The notes beneath the pieces are model-generated. The model had not been told where the DNA came from. It saw only the letters and a program-made list of their open reading frames with translations, and made no database searches. DNA of 64,000 nt, taken from Pseudomonas sp. CFBP 13711 (GTDB lineage Bacteria; Pseudomonadota; Gammaproteobacteria; Pseudomonadales; Pseudomonadaceae). Below, piece after piece: positions 35,237-44,372 of this stretch (position 1 is the first letter of the stretch; each line of letters starts with the position of its first letter). A program made the position numbers and the translations under genes. The stretch covers positions 98,434-162,433 of the forward strand of contig NZ_JACYVI010000015.1 of the NCBI RefSeq assembly GCF_014842265.1, written 5' to 3'.

Positions 35237-36460
35237 ATGCAGACGACCCTGAGCGAACACGCTAGAAGCCTGCCCCGTGGCGAAGAAGCGGAAAGCATTC
35301 TGCGCAGCTGCGTGCACTGCGGTTTCTGCAACGCCACCTGCCCGACCTATCAGTTGCTCGGCGACGAGCTGGATGGGCCACGTGGGCGCATCTACCTGAT
35401 CAAGCAAGTGCTGGAAGGCAAGGAAGTCACCGAAAAAACCCAGCTGCACCTGGACCGCTGCCTGTCCTGCCGCAATTGTGAGACCACCTGCCCTTCCGGG
35501 GTCGATTACCACAACCTGCTGGACATTGGCCGCGAGGTGGTCGACGCCGCCGTGCCGCGCCCACTGGGCCAACGGTTGCTGCGCGACAGCATGCGCGCCG
35601 TGGTCCCCAATGCCGGTCTGTTCAAGTCGCTGACCCAGCTGGGCAACTCCTTCAGGCCGCTGCTGCCGGTTGCGCTGAAGACCAAGCTGCCCGGCAACAT
35701 TCGTCCCGCCAAGGCTCGGCCGACCCGGCAGCACGCGCGGCAGATGTTGATTCTCGAAGGCTGCGTGCAACCCGGTTTGTCGCCCAACACCAACGCCGCC
35801 ACGGCGCGAGTGCTGGATCGACTGGGCATCAGCGTCACCTCCATCGCCCAGGCCGGTTGCTGCGGCGCTGTGGATTACCACTTGAATGCGCAGGAACAAG
35901 GCCTGCAGCGGGCGCGGCGGAACATCGATGCGTGGTGGCCCAGCATTCAGGCCGGTGCCGAGGCCATTGTGCAGACGGCCAGCGGCTGCGGCGCCTTCGT
36001 TAAAGACTACGGCCACCTGCTGCGCAACGACCCGGCTTACGCGCAAAAAGCGGCAGCCATCAGCGAACGCACCAGGGACCTGGTCGAAGTGCTGCGCGCC
36101 GAACCCCTGGAGCAGCTCGGTGGTTGCACGCGCCAGACCCTGGCCTTCCATTGCCCGTGTACGCTGCAGCACGCGCAGAAACTTGGCGGCGCCGTTGAGT
36201 CGGTGTTGACCCGACTGGGCTTCAATCTCACACCGGTGCCCGACAGTCACTTATGCTGCGGCTCGGCCGGCACCTATTCGATCACCCAGCCGGTGCTGGC
36301 GAAACAGCTGCGGGACAACAAGATGAACGCGCTGGAAAGCGGCAACCCGGACGTGATCGCGACGGCCAACATTGGCTGTCAGACCCATCTGGCCAGCGCC
36401 AACCGCACGCCGGTCAAACACTGGATCGAACTCATCGAGGACGCCCTGCCTCCAAGTTGA
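35237..36460 (+). CDS. glcF: Glycolate oxidase iron-sulphur subunit GlcF
   Basis: A 407-residue protein with two [4Fe-4S] ferredoxin motifs (CVHCGFCNATCP near residue 23 and CLSCRNCETTCP near 75) and two C-terminal cysteine-rich CCG domains (AQAGCCGAVDYH and HLCCGSAGTYS). It carries electrons from the GlcD/GlcE flavins to the respiratory chain. It starts four bases after glcE. Confidence 0.96.
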   Translation: MQTTLSEHARSLPRGEEAESILRSCVHCGFCNATCPTYQLLGDELDGPRGRIYLIKQVLEGKEVTEKTQLHLDRCLSCRNCETTCPSGVDYHNLLDIGREVVDAAVPRPLGQRLLRDSMRAVVPNAGLFKSLTQLGNSFRPLLPVALKTKLPGNIRPAKARPTRQHARQMLILEGCVQPGLSPNTNAATARVLDRLGISVTSIAQAGCCGAVDYHLNAQEQGLQRARRNIDAWWPSIQAGAEAIVQTASGCGAFVKDYGHLLRNDPAYAQKAAAISERTRDLVEVLRAEPLEQLGGCTRQTLAFHCPCTLQHAQKLGGAVESVLTRLGFNLTPVPDSHLCCGSAGTYSITQPVLAKQLRDNKMNALESGNPDVIATANIGCQTHLASANRTPVKHWIELIEDALPPS

Positions 36461-36526
36461 TTGCAGGCGCACTGGCTCCGTATCAGACCGACACGCATGA
36501 CACCCTTTGCCCTTCAGGAGAACTGC

Positions 36527-36934
36527 ATGAAAACCAAATCCGTACTGACCCAGACCGAAGTCACCCAGATCCTCGCCGCGGCCCGCACCGAGGCGCAGAA
36601 CAACGGCTGGGCAGTGTCCATCGCCGTCACCGATGACGGCGGTCACCTGCTGGGCTTCGAGCGCCTCGACGGCTGCGCGCCCATCGGTGGCTACATCGCC
36701 ATCGAAAAAGCCCGCACCTCGGCGCTGGGTCGTCGCGAATCCAAGGGTTATGAGGACATGGTCAACGGCGGGCGCACCGCATTCGTCACTGCCCCGCTGC
36801 TGACCTCGCTGGAGGGCGGCGTGCCGGTGATCATCGACGGTCAGACCATTGGCGCTGTGGGCGTGTCCGGGGTGAAAGCCGATCAGGATGCACAAGTGGC
36901 CAAGGCCGGGGTTGCCGCGGTAAGCGCGCAGTAA
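36527..36934 (+). CDS. glcG: GlcG/HbpS-family heme-binding protein
   Basis: A 135-residue GlcG-domain protein (AAARTEAQNNGWAVSIAVTD, then GFERLDGCAPIGGYIAIEKA), always found in glc operons although its role in glycolate oxidation is not settled; relatives bind haem. ATG 36527 has CAGGAG 6 bases upstream; the longer frame from 36461 is untranslated spacer. Confidence 0.9.
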   Translation: MKTKSVLTQTEVTQILAAARTEAQNNGWAVSIAVTDDGGHLLGFERLDGCAPIGGYIAIEKARTSALGRRESKGYEDMVNGGRTAFVTAPLLTSLEGGVPVIIDGQTIGAVGVSGVKADQDAQVAKAGVAAVSAQ

Positions 36935-36992
36935 CGTCCGCAGCGATCGCCTGCAGCAACGCTGCAAACCCAATTCATGATGGAGACCCCAG

Positions 36993-39170
36993 ATGACCGA
37001 GTTCGTCAATTGCCACAACCTCAAGGTGGCGGCCAACCTCAAGCGTTTCGTCGACGAGGAAGTGATCCCCGGGACAGGCCTGACCCCGGAGTTGTTCTGG
37101 GCCGATTTCGATTCGCTGGTCCACGACCTCGCCCCAGTCAACCGCGAGCTGCTGAAAGAGCGTGACCGCATACAGGCTCAGTTGGACAAGTGGCACAAGT
37201 CCAATCCCGGCCCGGTCACCGACATGCCGGCGTACATCGCGTTTCTCGACAGCATCGGCTATCTGAAGCAGGTGCCGGCGCAGGTTCAGGTGTCCACCCA
37301 CAAAGTGGACATCGAAGTCAGCGAACAGGCCGGTCCGCAACTGGTGGTGCCCGCTGCCAACGCCCGTTACGCCTTGAACGCCGCCAATGCGCGCTGGGGT
37401 TCGCTGTACGACGCGCTCTACGGCACCGATGCCATTTCCTCGGCCAACGGCGCCGAAATCAAGGCCGGGTACAACCCGCTGCGTGGCGAGAAAGTCATCG
37501 CCTTCGCCCGCGCCCTGCTCGATGAAGCCGCGCCCCTGGCGTCGGGTTCCCACGTCGGCGCCAAAGCCTACGCGGTGGACAGCGGCGAGTTGCTGGTCAC
37601 CCTGGCGGACGGCAGTCAGTCGCGCCTTGCCCAGCCCGAGAAATACGTCGGCTATCAAGGCGAGCCGCGCCAGCCGAATGCAATCCTGCTGAAGAACAAC
37701 GGCCTGCACATCGAAATTCAGATCGACCCCGCCAGCCCGATTGGTGGCACTGATCCGGCCGGGATCAAGGACTTGCTGCTGGAAGCGGCGCTGTCGACCA
37801 TCATCGACTGCGAAGACTCGGTCGCCGCCGTGGATGCCGACGACAAGCTGGTGATCTACCGCAACTGGCTGGGGTTGATGAAGGGCGACCTGACCGAAGC
37901 CCTGGTCAAGAACGGCAAGACCATCACCCGTCGCCTTAACGCCGACCGCCAGTACACGGCCGCCGACGGCAACGCGATCACCCTGCACGGGCGCTCGCTG
38001 TTGTTCATCCGCAACGTGGGTCACCTGATGACCAACCCGGCGATTCTCTACGACGGCAACAAGGAAATCCCCGAAGGCATTCTCGACGGCGTCATCACCA
38101 GCCTGATTGCCTTGCACGACCTGCATAACCGCACCAACTCCCGCGCTGGCAGCGTTTATATCGTCAAACCAAAGATGCACGGCCCGGACGAAGTGGCGTT
38201 CGCCGACACGCTGTTCAGCCGCATCGAAGACGCGCTGAAGATCCCGCGCTACACCCTCAAGATGGGGATCATGGACGAAGAACGGCGCACCAGCGTCAAC
38301 CTCAAGGCGTGCATCGAAGCGGCATCGTCGCGGGTGGCGTTCATCAACACCGGCTTCCTCGACCGCACCGGTGACGAAATGCACAGCTCGATGGAAGCCG
38401 GGCCGATGCTGCGCAAGGGCGACATGAAAGCCACGCCGTGGATCAAGGCGTATGAGCGCAACAACGTGCTGGTCGGCCTGGCGTGCGGGCTACGCGGTCG
38501 TGCGCAGATCGGCAAGGGCATGTGGGCAATGCCGGACCTGATGGCCGACATGCTGGAGCAGAAGATCGCGCACCCGAAAGCCGGCGCGACCACGGCGTGG
38601 GTGCCCTCGCCGACGGCGGCCACCTTGCACGCGCTGCACTACCACAAGGTGGACGTGAAGGCGGTGCAGCAGGAACTGGAACAGGTTGATCTGGACAGCA
38701 TCAGCGAAGACATTCTGCTGGACCTGCTTAGCATTCCCGTCGTCGAAAAGGCGGAATGGAACGAGGATCAGATTCGCGAAGAAGTGGAGAACAACGCCCA
38801 GGGGCTGCTGGGTTATGTGGTGCGCTGGGTGGAGCAAGGCGTTGGCTGCTCCAAGGTGCCGGACATTCACAACGTCGGGCTGATGGAAGACCGCGCGACG
38901 TTGCGCATTTCCAGTCAGCACATCGCCAACTGGCTGCGCCACGGCGTGATCTCCGAAGACTATGTGAAAGACGCTTTGAAACGTATGGCGAAGGTGGTCG
39001 ACCGGCAAAACGCCGGTGATTCGGCTTACACGCCAATGGCCGGCAATTTCGAGAAGTCAGTGGCGTTCCAGGCCGCCAGCGCGCTGGTGTTCAAAGGTCG
39101 TGAGCAGCCGAGCGGCTACACCGAACCGCTGTTGCACGAGTTCCGGTTGGCGTTCAAGAAGGAGCATTGA
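36993..39170 (+). CDS. glcB: Malate synthase G
   Basis: A 725-residue monomeric malate synthase that condenses glyoxylate with acetyl-CoA to malate, disposing of the product of GlcDEF. Recognised by TIIDCEDSVAAVDADDKL, NRTNSRAGSVYIVKPKMHGP, GIMDEERRTSVNLKACI, GFLDRTGDEMHSSMEAG and SGYTEPLLHEFRL. Length is normal for the family (about 723). Last gene of the glc operon, 58 bases after glcG. Confidence 0.97.
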   Translation: MTEFVNCHNLKVAANLKRFVDEEVIPGTGLTPELFWADFDSLVHDLAPVNRELLKERDRIQAQLDKWHKSNPGPVTDMPAYIAFLDSIGYLKQVPAQVQVSTHKVDIEVSEQAGPQLVVPAANARYALNAANARWGSLYDALYGTDAISSANGAEIKAGYNPLRGEKVIAFARALLDEAAPLASGSHVGAKAYAVDSGELLVTLADGSQSRLAQPEKYVGYQGEPRQPNAILLKNNGLHIEIQIDPASPIGGTDPAGIKDLLLEAALSTIIDCEDSVAAVDADDKLVIYRNWLGLMKGDLTEALVKNGKTITRRLNADRQYTAADGNAITLHGRSLLFIRNVGHLMTNPAILYDGNKEIPEGILDGVITSLIALHDLHNRTNSRAGSVYIVKPKMHGPDEVAFADTLFSRIEDALKIPRYTLKMGIMDEERRTSVNLKACIEAASSRVAFINTGFLDRTGDEMHSSMEAGPMLRKGDMKATPWIKAYERNNVLVGLACGLRGRAQIGKGMWAMPDLMADMLEQKIAHPKAGATTAWVPSPTAATLHALHYHKVDVKAVQQELEQVDLDSISEDILLDLLSIPVVEKAEWNEDQIREEVENNAQGLLGYVVRWVEQGVGCSKVPDIHNVGLMEDRATLRISSQHIANWLRHGVISEDYVKDALKRMAKVVDRQNAGDSAYTPMAGNFEKSVAFQAASALVFKGREQPSGYTEPLLHEFRLAFKKEH

Positions 39171-39621
39171 TCGAGCGGAAGCGCTGGGGATTGAAGTGGG
39201 GGTGACTTGCTCACGAATGGGGTGGGTCAGCAGCACTCAGGCTGGCTGACAGATTGCCTTCGCGAGCAAGCTCGCTCCCGCAGGTTCAGCGTCTGACGCA
39301 AGCTTTGCGGTGGATGGAGGCATTGTGGGAGTGGGCTTGCTCACGATGTAGGGGCCAGTCGAGCCCATGCATCTCTAGCGCCTGGAAGTCAGCCTTCGCG
39401 AGCAAGCTCGCTCCCACAGGATAGTGGCTCGACTCGAGATTCCGGACCGAGCCGAGGACTTGTGGGAGTGAGCTTGCTCACGAAGGGGTCAGTCCAGCCC
39501 ATGCATCTCTAACGGCTGGAAGTCAGCATTCGCGAGCAAGCTCGCTCCTACAGGATCAGCGCCTGACTTTGGTTCGGGGCGGATGGAGGACTTGTGGAAA
39601 TGAGCGTGCCCACGAAAGCAC
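39171..39621. repeat. 450-base REP array between glcB and gntR
   Basis: The whole gap is a series of GAGCTTGCTC-type REP arms (about 39196, 39259, 39327, 39391, 39462, 39530 and a decayed one at 39593). The loop text CCCATGCATCTCTA, CTGGAAGTCAGC occurs twice (39364 and 39499), so one REPIN was duplicated. No gene or terminator is visible here. Confidence 0.85.
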
Positions 39622-40638
39622 CTATGTGCTTTCCCGCACCACCAGTTCAAACCCGAGATCCACCTGGGCCTCATGAACCGTGCCGTCCAGCAAGCCGAGC
39701 AATAGTTGCGCGGCGCGCTGGCCGACCTGTTCGCGCGGGGTGCGGATGGAGGTCAGGCGCGGGACCATGTGCGCCGAGCCCGGCAGGTCGTTGAAGCCGA
39801 TCAGCGACACCTGTTGCGGAATGCGGATGCCCTGCCGCAGGGCTTCCAGCGATGCGCCCTGGGCCAGGTCGTCGTTGCAGAAAAACACCCCGTCGACGTC
39901 CGGATGCGCTTCCAGCAATCGGGCGAACAGCTCGCTGCCCAGGCCAATGGACGACGGCAGCGGCGATGCCATCTGCAGCCCTTCGTCATACAGCCCTTCC
40001 TGCTCCAGCACGCCGCGAAAACCGACGCCCCGTTGAATCACCCGTGGATCGAGCTGCGCCGACACGTACGCCAGTCGCCGTCGTCCACGACTCAACAGAT
40101 GCCGCGCCGCCTCGGCACCCGCCTGTTGCTGGGAAAACCCCACGCAGGGTTCGGCGCGGGTCGGGTCCAGTTCCATCATGTGCACGCACGGCACGCCGCT
40201 GGACGCCAGCAATTGCTGCGCCGCCACGCTGCGGTCAAAGCCGGTCAGCAGAATGCCGCGCGGTCGGTGAGACAGATGGCTGCGCAGCAGGTTCTCTTCT
40301 TCTATAGGCGAGTAGTGGTAATTACCGATCACCACTTCCAGCCCGCGCGGACGCAAAACCGTCTGAATGGCTTCGAGGGTTTCGATGAACAGCTGGTTGG
40401 ACAGCGACGGCACCAGCACTACCACCGACTGGCTTTGCGAAGAGGCCAGCGCCCGTGCGGCAGGATTGGCGACATAGCCTAGACTCAGCGCAGCAGCGCG
40501 AACCTTTTCTACCAGTTCAGGCGCCACGGTGGCCACGCCACGCAAGGCTCGGGACGCGGTAATCGGCGAGACGGCGGCCAGTTTGGCGACTTCGTTGAGA
40601 GTAGGACGACCGGTGGAGCGGGAACCAATACGTGTCAT
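39622..40638 (-). CDS. gntR: LacI-family gluconate repressor GntR
   Basis: A 338-residue LacI/GalR regulator: helix-turn-helix TLNEVAKLAAVSPITASRAL with the hinge helix NPAARALASS, and a sugar-binding-protein-like core (GLEVVIGNYHYSPIEEENLL, GVFFCNDDLAQGASLEALRQ). Divergent from gntK-gntP and flanked by palindromes with a TAGCGCT core, the motif reported for P. aeruginosa GntR, which is released by gluconate or 6-phosphogluconate. Confidence 0.93.
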   Translation of the reverse strand: MTRIGSRSTGRPTLNEVAKLAAVSPITASRALRGVATVAPELVEKVRAAALSLGYVANPAARALASSQSQSVVVLVPSLSNQLFIETLEAIQTVLRPRGLEVVIGNYHYSPIEEENLLRSHLSHRPRGILLTGFDRSVAAQQLLASSGVPCVHMMELDPTRAEPCVGFSQQQAGAEAARHLLSRGRRRLAYVSAQLDPRVIQRGVGFRGVLEQEGLYDEGLQMASPLPSSIGLGSELFARLLEAHPDVDGVFFCNDDLAQGASLEALRQGIRIPQQVSLIGFNDLPGSAHMVPRLTSIRTPREQVGQRAAQLLLGLLDGTVHEAQVDLGFELVVREST

Positions 40639-40698
40639 GCGTTGCCAACTGATTGGAAGGAAGCTGCGGGGGTTGCGATTGTGTGGGATGGGCTCTAA

Positions 40699-40710
40699 GG
40701 TAGCGCTATC
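40699..40710. promoter_or_regulatory. GntR operator GGTAGCGCTATC
   Basis: TAGCGCTA is a perfect 8-bp palindrome within AAGGTAGCGCTATCTCA, 61 bases upstream of gntR. It fits the published P. aeruginosa GntR core TAGCGCT preceded by AAG. Confidence 0.75.
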
Positions 40711-40837
40711 TCACGGAGGCCCGCAACTTTTCGATCGTCTAAACGACTGGATTGATGCATCTCATGGATCAGCGAGATACCCATAACAATGACTACACCT
40801 GGAAACAGTCTCGCCGGACTTGCACACCATTCGGCGA

Positions 40838-40851
40838 AGACAGCGCTGTCT
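40838..40851. promoter_or_regulatory. GntR operator AGACAGCGCTGTCT
   Basis: Perfect 14-bp palindrome 16 bases upstream of the gntK start, positioned to block gntK transcription or translation initiation. Shares the AGCGCT core with the other two sites. Confidence 0.75.
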
Positions 40852-40867
40852 CCGGGACGAGGTTTTT

Positions 40868-41434
40868 ATGACTACTGCTCCACATGCTATTTCCGCCATC
40901 GTGGTAATGGGTGTTTCCGGCTGCGGCAAGAGTGCCGTCGGCGAGGCCATCGCTAAAAACAGCGGCGGTCGCCTGATCGAGGGTGATGCGTTCCATCCTC
41001 AAGCCAACATCGACAAGATGAGCGCGGGCCATCCCCTCGACGACAACGACCGCGCCGGCTGGCTGACCCGCCTCGGCGAAGAAGTTGCCGCCGCGGTAAA
41101 GAACGGCGAAAAGCCCGTTCTGACCTGCTCCTCCCTCAAGCTCATCTACCGCGAACGTCTGCGTGCAGCCGTCCCGGAGCTGGGCTTCGTGTTTCTGGAG
41201 CTGACCAAAGAACTCGCCACCGAACGCTGCTCCCATCGCCCGGGGCACTTCATGCCGGCCAGTCTGGTCGACAGCCAGTTTGCGACCCTCGAGCCTCCGT
41301 ACAACGAAGACCGCACACTGGTGGTGGACGCAACCAAATCGATCGAGACCATCGGTAAGGAAGCGGCCACCTGGTGGAGCGAGTCTGGCTCCGAATCTCA
41401 CACCCCATCTGTCACCGCGCGCACCGGCTCTTGA
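40868..41434 (+). CDS. gntK: Gluconokinase
   Basis: A 188-residue P-loop gluconate kinase that makes 6-phosphogluconate. Walker A is VMGVSGCGKSAVG near residue 13; DAFHPQANIDKMSAGHPLDD, CSSLKLIYRERLR and RPGHFMPASLVDSQFATLE are signature segments of GntK. ATG 40868 was chosen at the start of MTTAPHAIS; upstream frames run through the operator. Followed by the permease in the same direction. Confidence 0.95.
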   Translation: MTTAPHAISAIVVMGVSGCGKSAVGEAIAKNSGGRLIEGDAFHPQANIDKMSAGHPLDDNDRAGWLTRLGEEVAAAVKNGEKPVLTCSSLKLIYRERLRAAVPELGFVFLELTKELATERCSHRPGHFMPASLVDSQFATLEPPYNEDRTLVVDATKSIETIGKEAATWWSESGSESHTPSVTARTGS

Positions 41435-41459
41435 TCCTCGATCAGGCGTGAGCGGCAAA

Positions 41460-41471
41460 GGTAGCGCTGTC
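41460..41471. promoter_or_regulatory. GntR operator GGTAGCGCTGTC between gntK and the permease
   Basis: Third AGCGCT-cored dyad, 91 bases before the permease start. It implies that the permease has its own GntR-controlled promoter besides read-through from gntK. Confidence 0.7.
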
Positions 41472-41562
41472 TCTGATGACGCTGCCCTCGCTTCACAGGG
41501 CAGAGAGCAACAGCGTCAAGCAGTAGCTCCAAAAAAACAAAATACAACGGAGAGACACCCCC

Positions 41563-42915
41563 ATGTTCGGCATGACTCAAGACACGTATCTGCTGGTCGA
41601 TGCGTTGGTGACCATCATTGGCCTTGTGCTTCTGATCACCAAGTTCAAAGTCCACCCCTTTATTGCATTGACCATCGCTGCAGGCTTTCTCGGGCTGACC
41701 TCCGGGATGCCGGTCGACAAAGTGATGAAATCGTTCCAGGACGGTTTCGGCGGCGTGCTCGGTTTCGTCGGCATCATCCTTGGCCTGGGCACCATGCTCG
41801 GCAAGCTGATGGCCGATTCCGGCGGTGCTGACCAGATCGCCCAGACGCTGATCCGTCGCTTCGGCAAGGACCGCGTGCACTGGGCCATGATGTTTTCGGC
41901 GTTTCTGGTGGGTATCCCGCTTTTCTTCGAAATCGGCTTCGTGCTGTTGATCCCGCTGGTGTTCATCGTTGCCCGTCGCAGCGGTGTGTCCATCGTCAAA
42001 ATCGGTATCCCGTTGCTGGCAGGTCTGTCGGCCGTCCACGGCCTGGTGCCACCGCACCCGGGTCCGCTGCTGGCCATCGGCATCTTCAACGCAGACATCG
42101 GCAAGACCATTTTCTACGGTCTGATCGTGGCGTTCCCGACTGCAATCATCGCAGGTCCCATCTACGGCAAGTGGATTGCCAAGCGCATTCCGGGCAACCC
42201 GTCGAAAGAGCTGATGGACCAGATTGCCAAAGAATCAACCAACGAAAACCTGCCGAGCTTCGCCATCACCCTGGTGACGATCCTGCTGCCGGTGTTCCTG
42301 ATGCTGCTGAAGACGTTCGCCGACGTCGCGCTGCCAGCCGGTCACATCTTCCGCATCTGGATGGACTTCATCGGTCACCCGATCGCTGCCCTGTTGTTCG
42401 CCCTGCTGCTGGCGTTCTACACCTTCGGTTCGGCCCGTGGTTTCAGCCGTGACCACATCATCAAGCTGCTCGACCAAAGCCTGGCGCCCGTGGCCGCGAT
42501 CGTGCTGATCGTCGGTGCCGGCGGTGGCTTCAAGCAGATGCTGGTGGACAGTGGCGTGGGTAACCTGATCGGCCACATGGCCGTGCAGGCGCAGATCTCG
42601 CCGATTCTGCTGGCGTGGCTGGTGGCTGCGGTGATCCGGATTGCTACCGGTTCTGCGACCGTCGCCACCATCACCGGTGCCGGGATTGTGGCCCCTGTGG
42701 TCGGCATGATCCCGGGCGTGAACCGTGAGCTGCTGGTACTGGCAACCGGTGCCGGTTCGCTGATCCTGTCCCACGTGAACGACGCAGGCTTCTGGCTGGT
42801 CAAGCAGTACTTCAACATGACCGTGGCCGAAACCCTGAAAACCTGGACCGTGATGGAAACCATCCTGTCGGTGGTGGGCATCATCCTGATCATGCTGTTG
42901 TCGCTGGTCGTCTGA
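41563..42915 (+). CDS. gntP: Gluconate permease, GntP family
   Basis: A 450-residue GntP-family H+ symporter with LGTMLGKLMADSGGADQIA, IPLFFEIGFVLLIPLVFI, VPPHPGPLLAIGIF, ATGSATVATITGAGI and SHVNDAGFWLVKQYFNMT. Context (gntR, gntK, three GntR sites) makes gluconate the expected substrate. It is a paralogue of the permease at 22133. GGAGAG precedes the ATG, and a GC-rich hairpin at 42961 follows the gene. The symbol gntU is used for the same gene in some Pseudomonas. Confidence 0.93.
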   Translation: MFGMTQDTYLLVDALVTIIGLVLLITKFKVHPFIALTIAAGFLGLTSGMPVDKVMKSFQDGFGGVLGFVGIILGLGTMLGKLMADSGGADQIAQTLIRRFGKDRVHWAMMFSAFLVGIPLFFEIGFVLLIPLVFIVARRSGVSIVKIGIPLLAGLSAVHGLVPPHPGPLLAIGIFNADIGKTIFYGLIVAFPTAIIAGPIYGKWIAKRIPGNPSKELMDQIAKESTNENLPSFAITLVTILLPVFLMLLKTFADVALPAGHIFRIWMDFIGHPIAALLFALLLAFYTFGSARGFSRDHIIKLLDQSLAPVAAIVLIVGAGGGFKQMLVDSGVGNLIGHMAVQAQISPILLAWLVAAVIRIATGSATVATITGAGIVAPVVGMIPGVNRELLVLATGAGSLILSHVNDAGFWLVKQYFNMTVAETLKTWTVMETILSVVGIILIMLLSLVV

Positions 42916-42960
42916 TGCTTTGATCGCGGCAAATTGACGCTGCGGTTTCTTCGCTGTTCC

Positions 42961-42985
42961 CATGCCCACCCTCGCGGTGGGCATG
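42961..42985 (+). terminator. Hairpin after the gluconate permease
   Basis: CATGCCCACC-CTCGC-GGTGGGCATG is a perfect 10-bp stem, followed by TCGTTTCT. The T-run is poor, so termination is likely but not certain. Confidence 0.55.
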
Positions 42986-43413
42986 TCGTTTCTGCCCCCC
43001 CTCAAACCATTCACCGCCACGCTCCGGATGCTGAGGCTAGCGTCTGCAGGGCAGGTGAACCGGGCCTGATACAAAACCGTTCACACATGCCGTCATCAAT
43101 TCGATTAAAGTTACCGCGTTTTGCCGGTACTCATTTGGGAAGTCTCCTACACTCCTTTCAGAGAACTCGTACTCAGCAATCTAATGAAAATTTCATCGCT
43201 GCCCGGCATGAGTTCTTTGCAATAAAGCTCAAAGGAGTGTGGAATAGGCGCCGCCCGGAATTCGGCTATCAGCCCGATAGCCGATTCGCGCGGGAATTTC
43301 CCGCCAGCATCAGGCAAGATTCACCTGCCGTTCGACCCAGGAGCCACGCTAACTGTGACGAGACGATGAACCTGGGGAATTAAAATCGTACCAATGGCGT
43401 CATACTGATGACC

Positions 43414-43425
43414 GCATTTGGATGC
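43414..43425 (+). promoter_or_regulatory. GGA-loop hairpin in the csrA leader, possible CsrA site
   Basis: GCAT-TTGG-ATGC presents a GGA at the loop edge, the type of structure CsrA/Rsm proteins bind. With the AAGGA ribosome site at 43492 it gives two GGA sites in the leader, compatible with autoregulation. Position of the transcript start is unknown. Confidence 0.35.
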
Positions 43426-43504
43426 ATTCGGCAATTACCATCACCCAAAGGCTCACGCCAGCCTCCCGGTAGAGGCGCTTCATGAGGCCATCAAGGAAAA
43501 GATT

Positions 43505-43693
43505 ATGTTGATACTCACCCGCAAAGTCGGCGAAAGCATAAACATTGGTGACGACATCACCGTCACCATTCTGGGCGTTCAGGGCCTCCAGGTTCGTCTT
43601 GGCATCAACGCTCCGAAAGATGTTTCCGTGCACCGCGAAGAAATCTACAAGCGCATCAAGGCCGAGACTGCACCTGACCAGGATCCGCAATAA
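43505..43693 (+). CDS. csrA: CsrA/Rsm-family RNA-binding regulator
   Basis: A 62-residue translational regulator. The N-terminal beta strand MLILTRKVGESINIGDDITV with LTR, and the VHREEIYKRI helix with the conserved arginine, form the two RNA-contacting edges that bind GGA hairpins over ribosome sites. The sequence is nearer to the RsmE-like paralogues (SINIGDDITVTILGVQG) than to canonical RsmA, and it is not next to lysC, so it is probably an additional Rsm copy. AAGGA lies 8 bases upstream; a terminator follows at 43755. Confidence 0.95.
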   Translation: MLILTRKVGESINIGDDITVTILGVQGLQVRLGINAPKDVSVHREEIYKRIKAETAPDQDPQ

Positions 43694-43754
43694 ACCCACC
43701 GGTTTATGCTTATTCGATAACTGTCAGCGGCCACCCGGTGCTGACAGATCGGCG

Positions 43755-43783
43755 ACGGCGACTGACCAGACGCCGTTTTTTTT
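43755..43783 (+). terminator. Rho-independent terminator of csrA
   Basis: ACGGCG stem, 10-base loop, CGCCGT, then seven or eight T residues. Good intrinsic terminator 60 bases after the csrA stop. Confidence 0.85.
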
Positions 43784-43913
43784 CGTCTGAACTTTGGATC
43801 CATGGAAATCGCCCCGCGGACAACTAAGCCCGAGCGAAGACACTGATTCAGCGTAATTGACGATGCACTTCCGGATGTCGAGGCAAGTTGTCAGACATCG
43901 GGTATCGCCAACT

Positions 43914-43949
43914 AAAAACGGCCGACCTCCATAAGAGATCGGCCGTTTT
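43914..43949 (-). terminator. Terminator of the YdcH-family gene
   Basis: AAACGGCCGA and TCGGCCGTTT form a perfect 10-bp stem around a 13-base loop, with a T-rich tail on the minus strand (and on the plus strand, so it may work both ways). It lies 24 bases past the stop of the minus-strand gene ending at 43973. Confidence 0.8.
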
Positions 43950-43972
43950 AGTAACTGACCCGTTTAACCCGA

Positions 43973-44209
43973 TCAGTCCGGGGTGTTCAGGTGACTGGCG
44001 ATGGTGTCTTTTGCCTGCAACCGTTTTTCCTTGAGTTTCTTCAACTCCTCGTCGGGGATATCGCCCGCCTCTTCGGCGCTGACAATCTGGATGTCCAGCT
44101 CATCATAGTGCTCGACCAGGGCATTGAGCTTCGCGTCGCTGCCTTTGCGCTTGGCAAGCTCTTCCTTGGTGATGCTCAGGTCCGCGTACAAATCGTGCTT
44201 AACCGGCAT
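43973..44209 (-). CDS. YdcH family protein (DUF465)
   Basis: A 78-residue all-helical protein: MPVKHDLYADLSITKEEL, then LVEHYDELDIQI and EELKKLKEKRLQAKDTIASH, the DUF465/YdcH pattern of two antiparallel coiled-coil helices. Conserved in many proteobacteria; function unknown. Own terminator downstream, so probably a single-gene unit. Confidence 0.85.
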   Translation of the reverse strand: MPVKHDLYADLSITKEELAKRKGSDAKLNALVEHYDELDIQIVSAEEAGDIPDEELKKLKEKRLQAKDTIASHLNTPD

Positions 44210-44372
44210 GGGATGCCTCTCCTTTGATGGCTGATGTAGGAATGTTGAGGGTAGCCCACCTGAAAGGTTCGACGTTTTTGCTGACGTGAATAACGTGTTT
44301 TGACATGCACGATCCTGTGCAACGGGCTAGGGTGTCGATCGAGTCCTCTTCATGCCATTACAAGGATCGACA

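Larger units (their letters stand above)
42916..43504. other. 590-base gap between gntP and csrA
   Basis: It holds the gntP hairpin at 42961, a second perfect 9-bp hairpin TCGGCTATC-AGCCC-GATAGCCGA (43262-43284) of unknown role, and the csrA leader. A 149-codon frame at 42934-43383 crosses the first hairpin, has no ribosome site and no recognisable domain; I do not treat it as a gene. Confidence 0.6.

Noticed and set aside
43262..43284. Perfect hairpin TCGGCTATC/GATAGCCGA considered as a terminator
   Set aside because: No T-run follows on either strand; role left open.
42934..43383. 149-codon frame before csrA
   Set aside because: No ribosome site, crosses the gntP hairpin, no recognisable sequence pattern.
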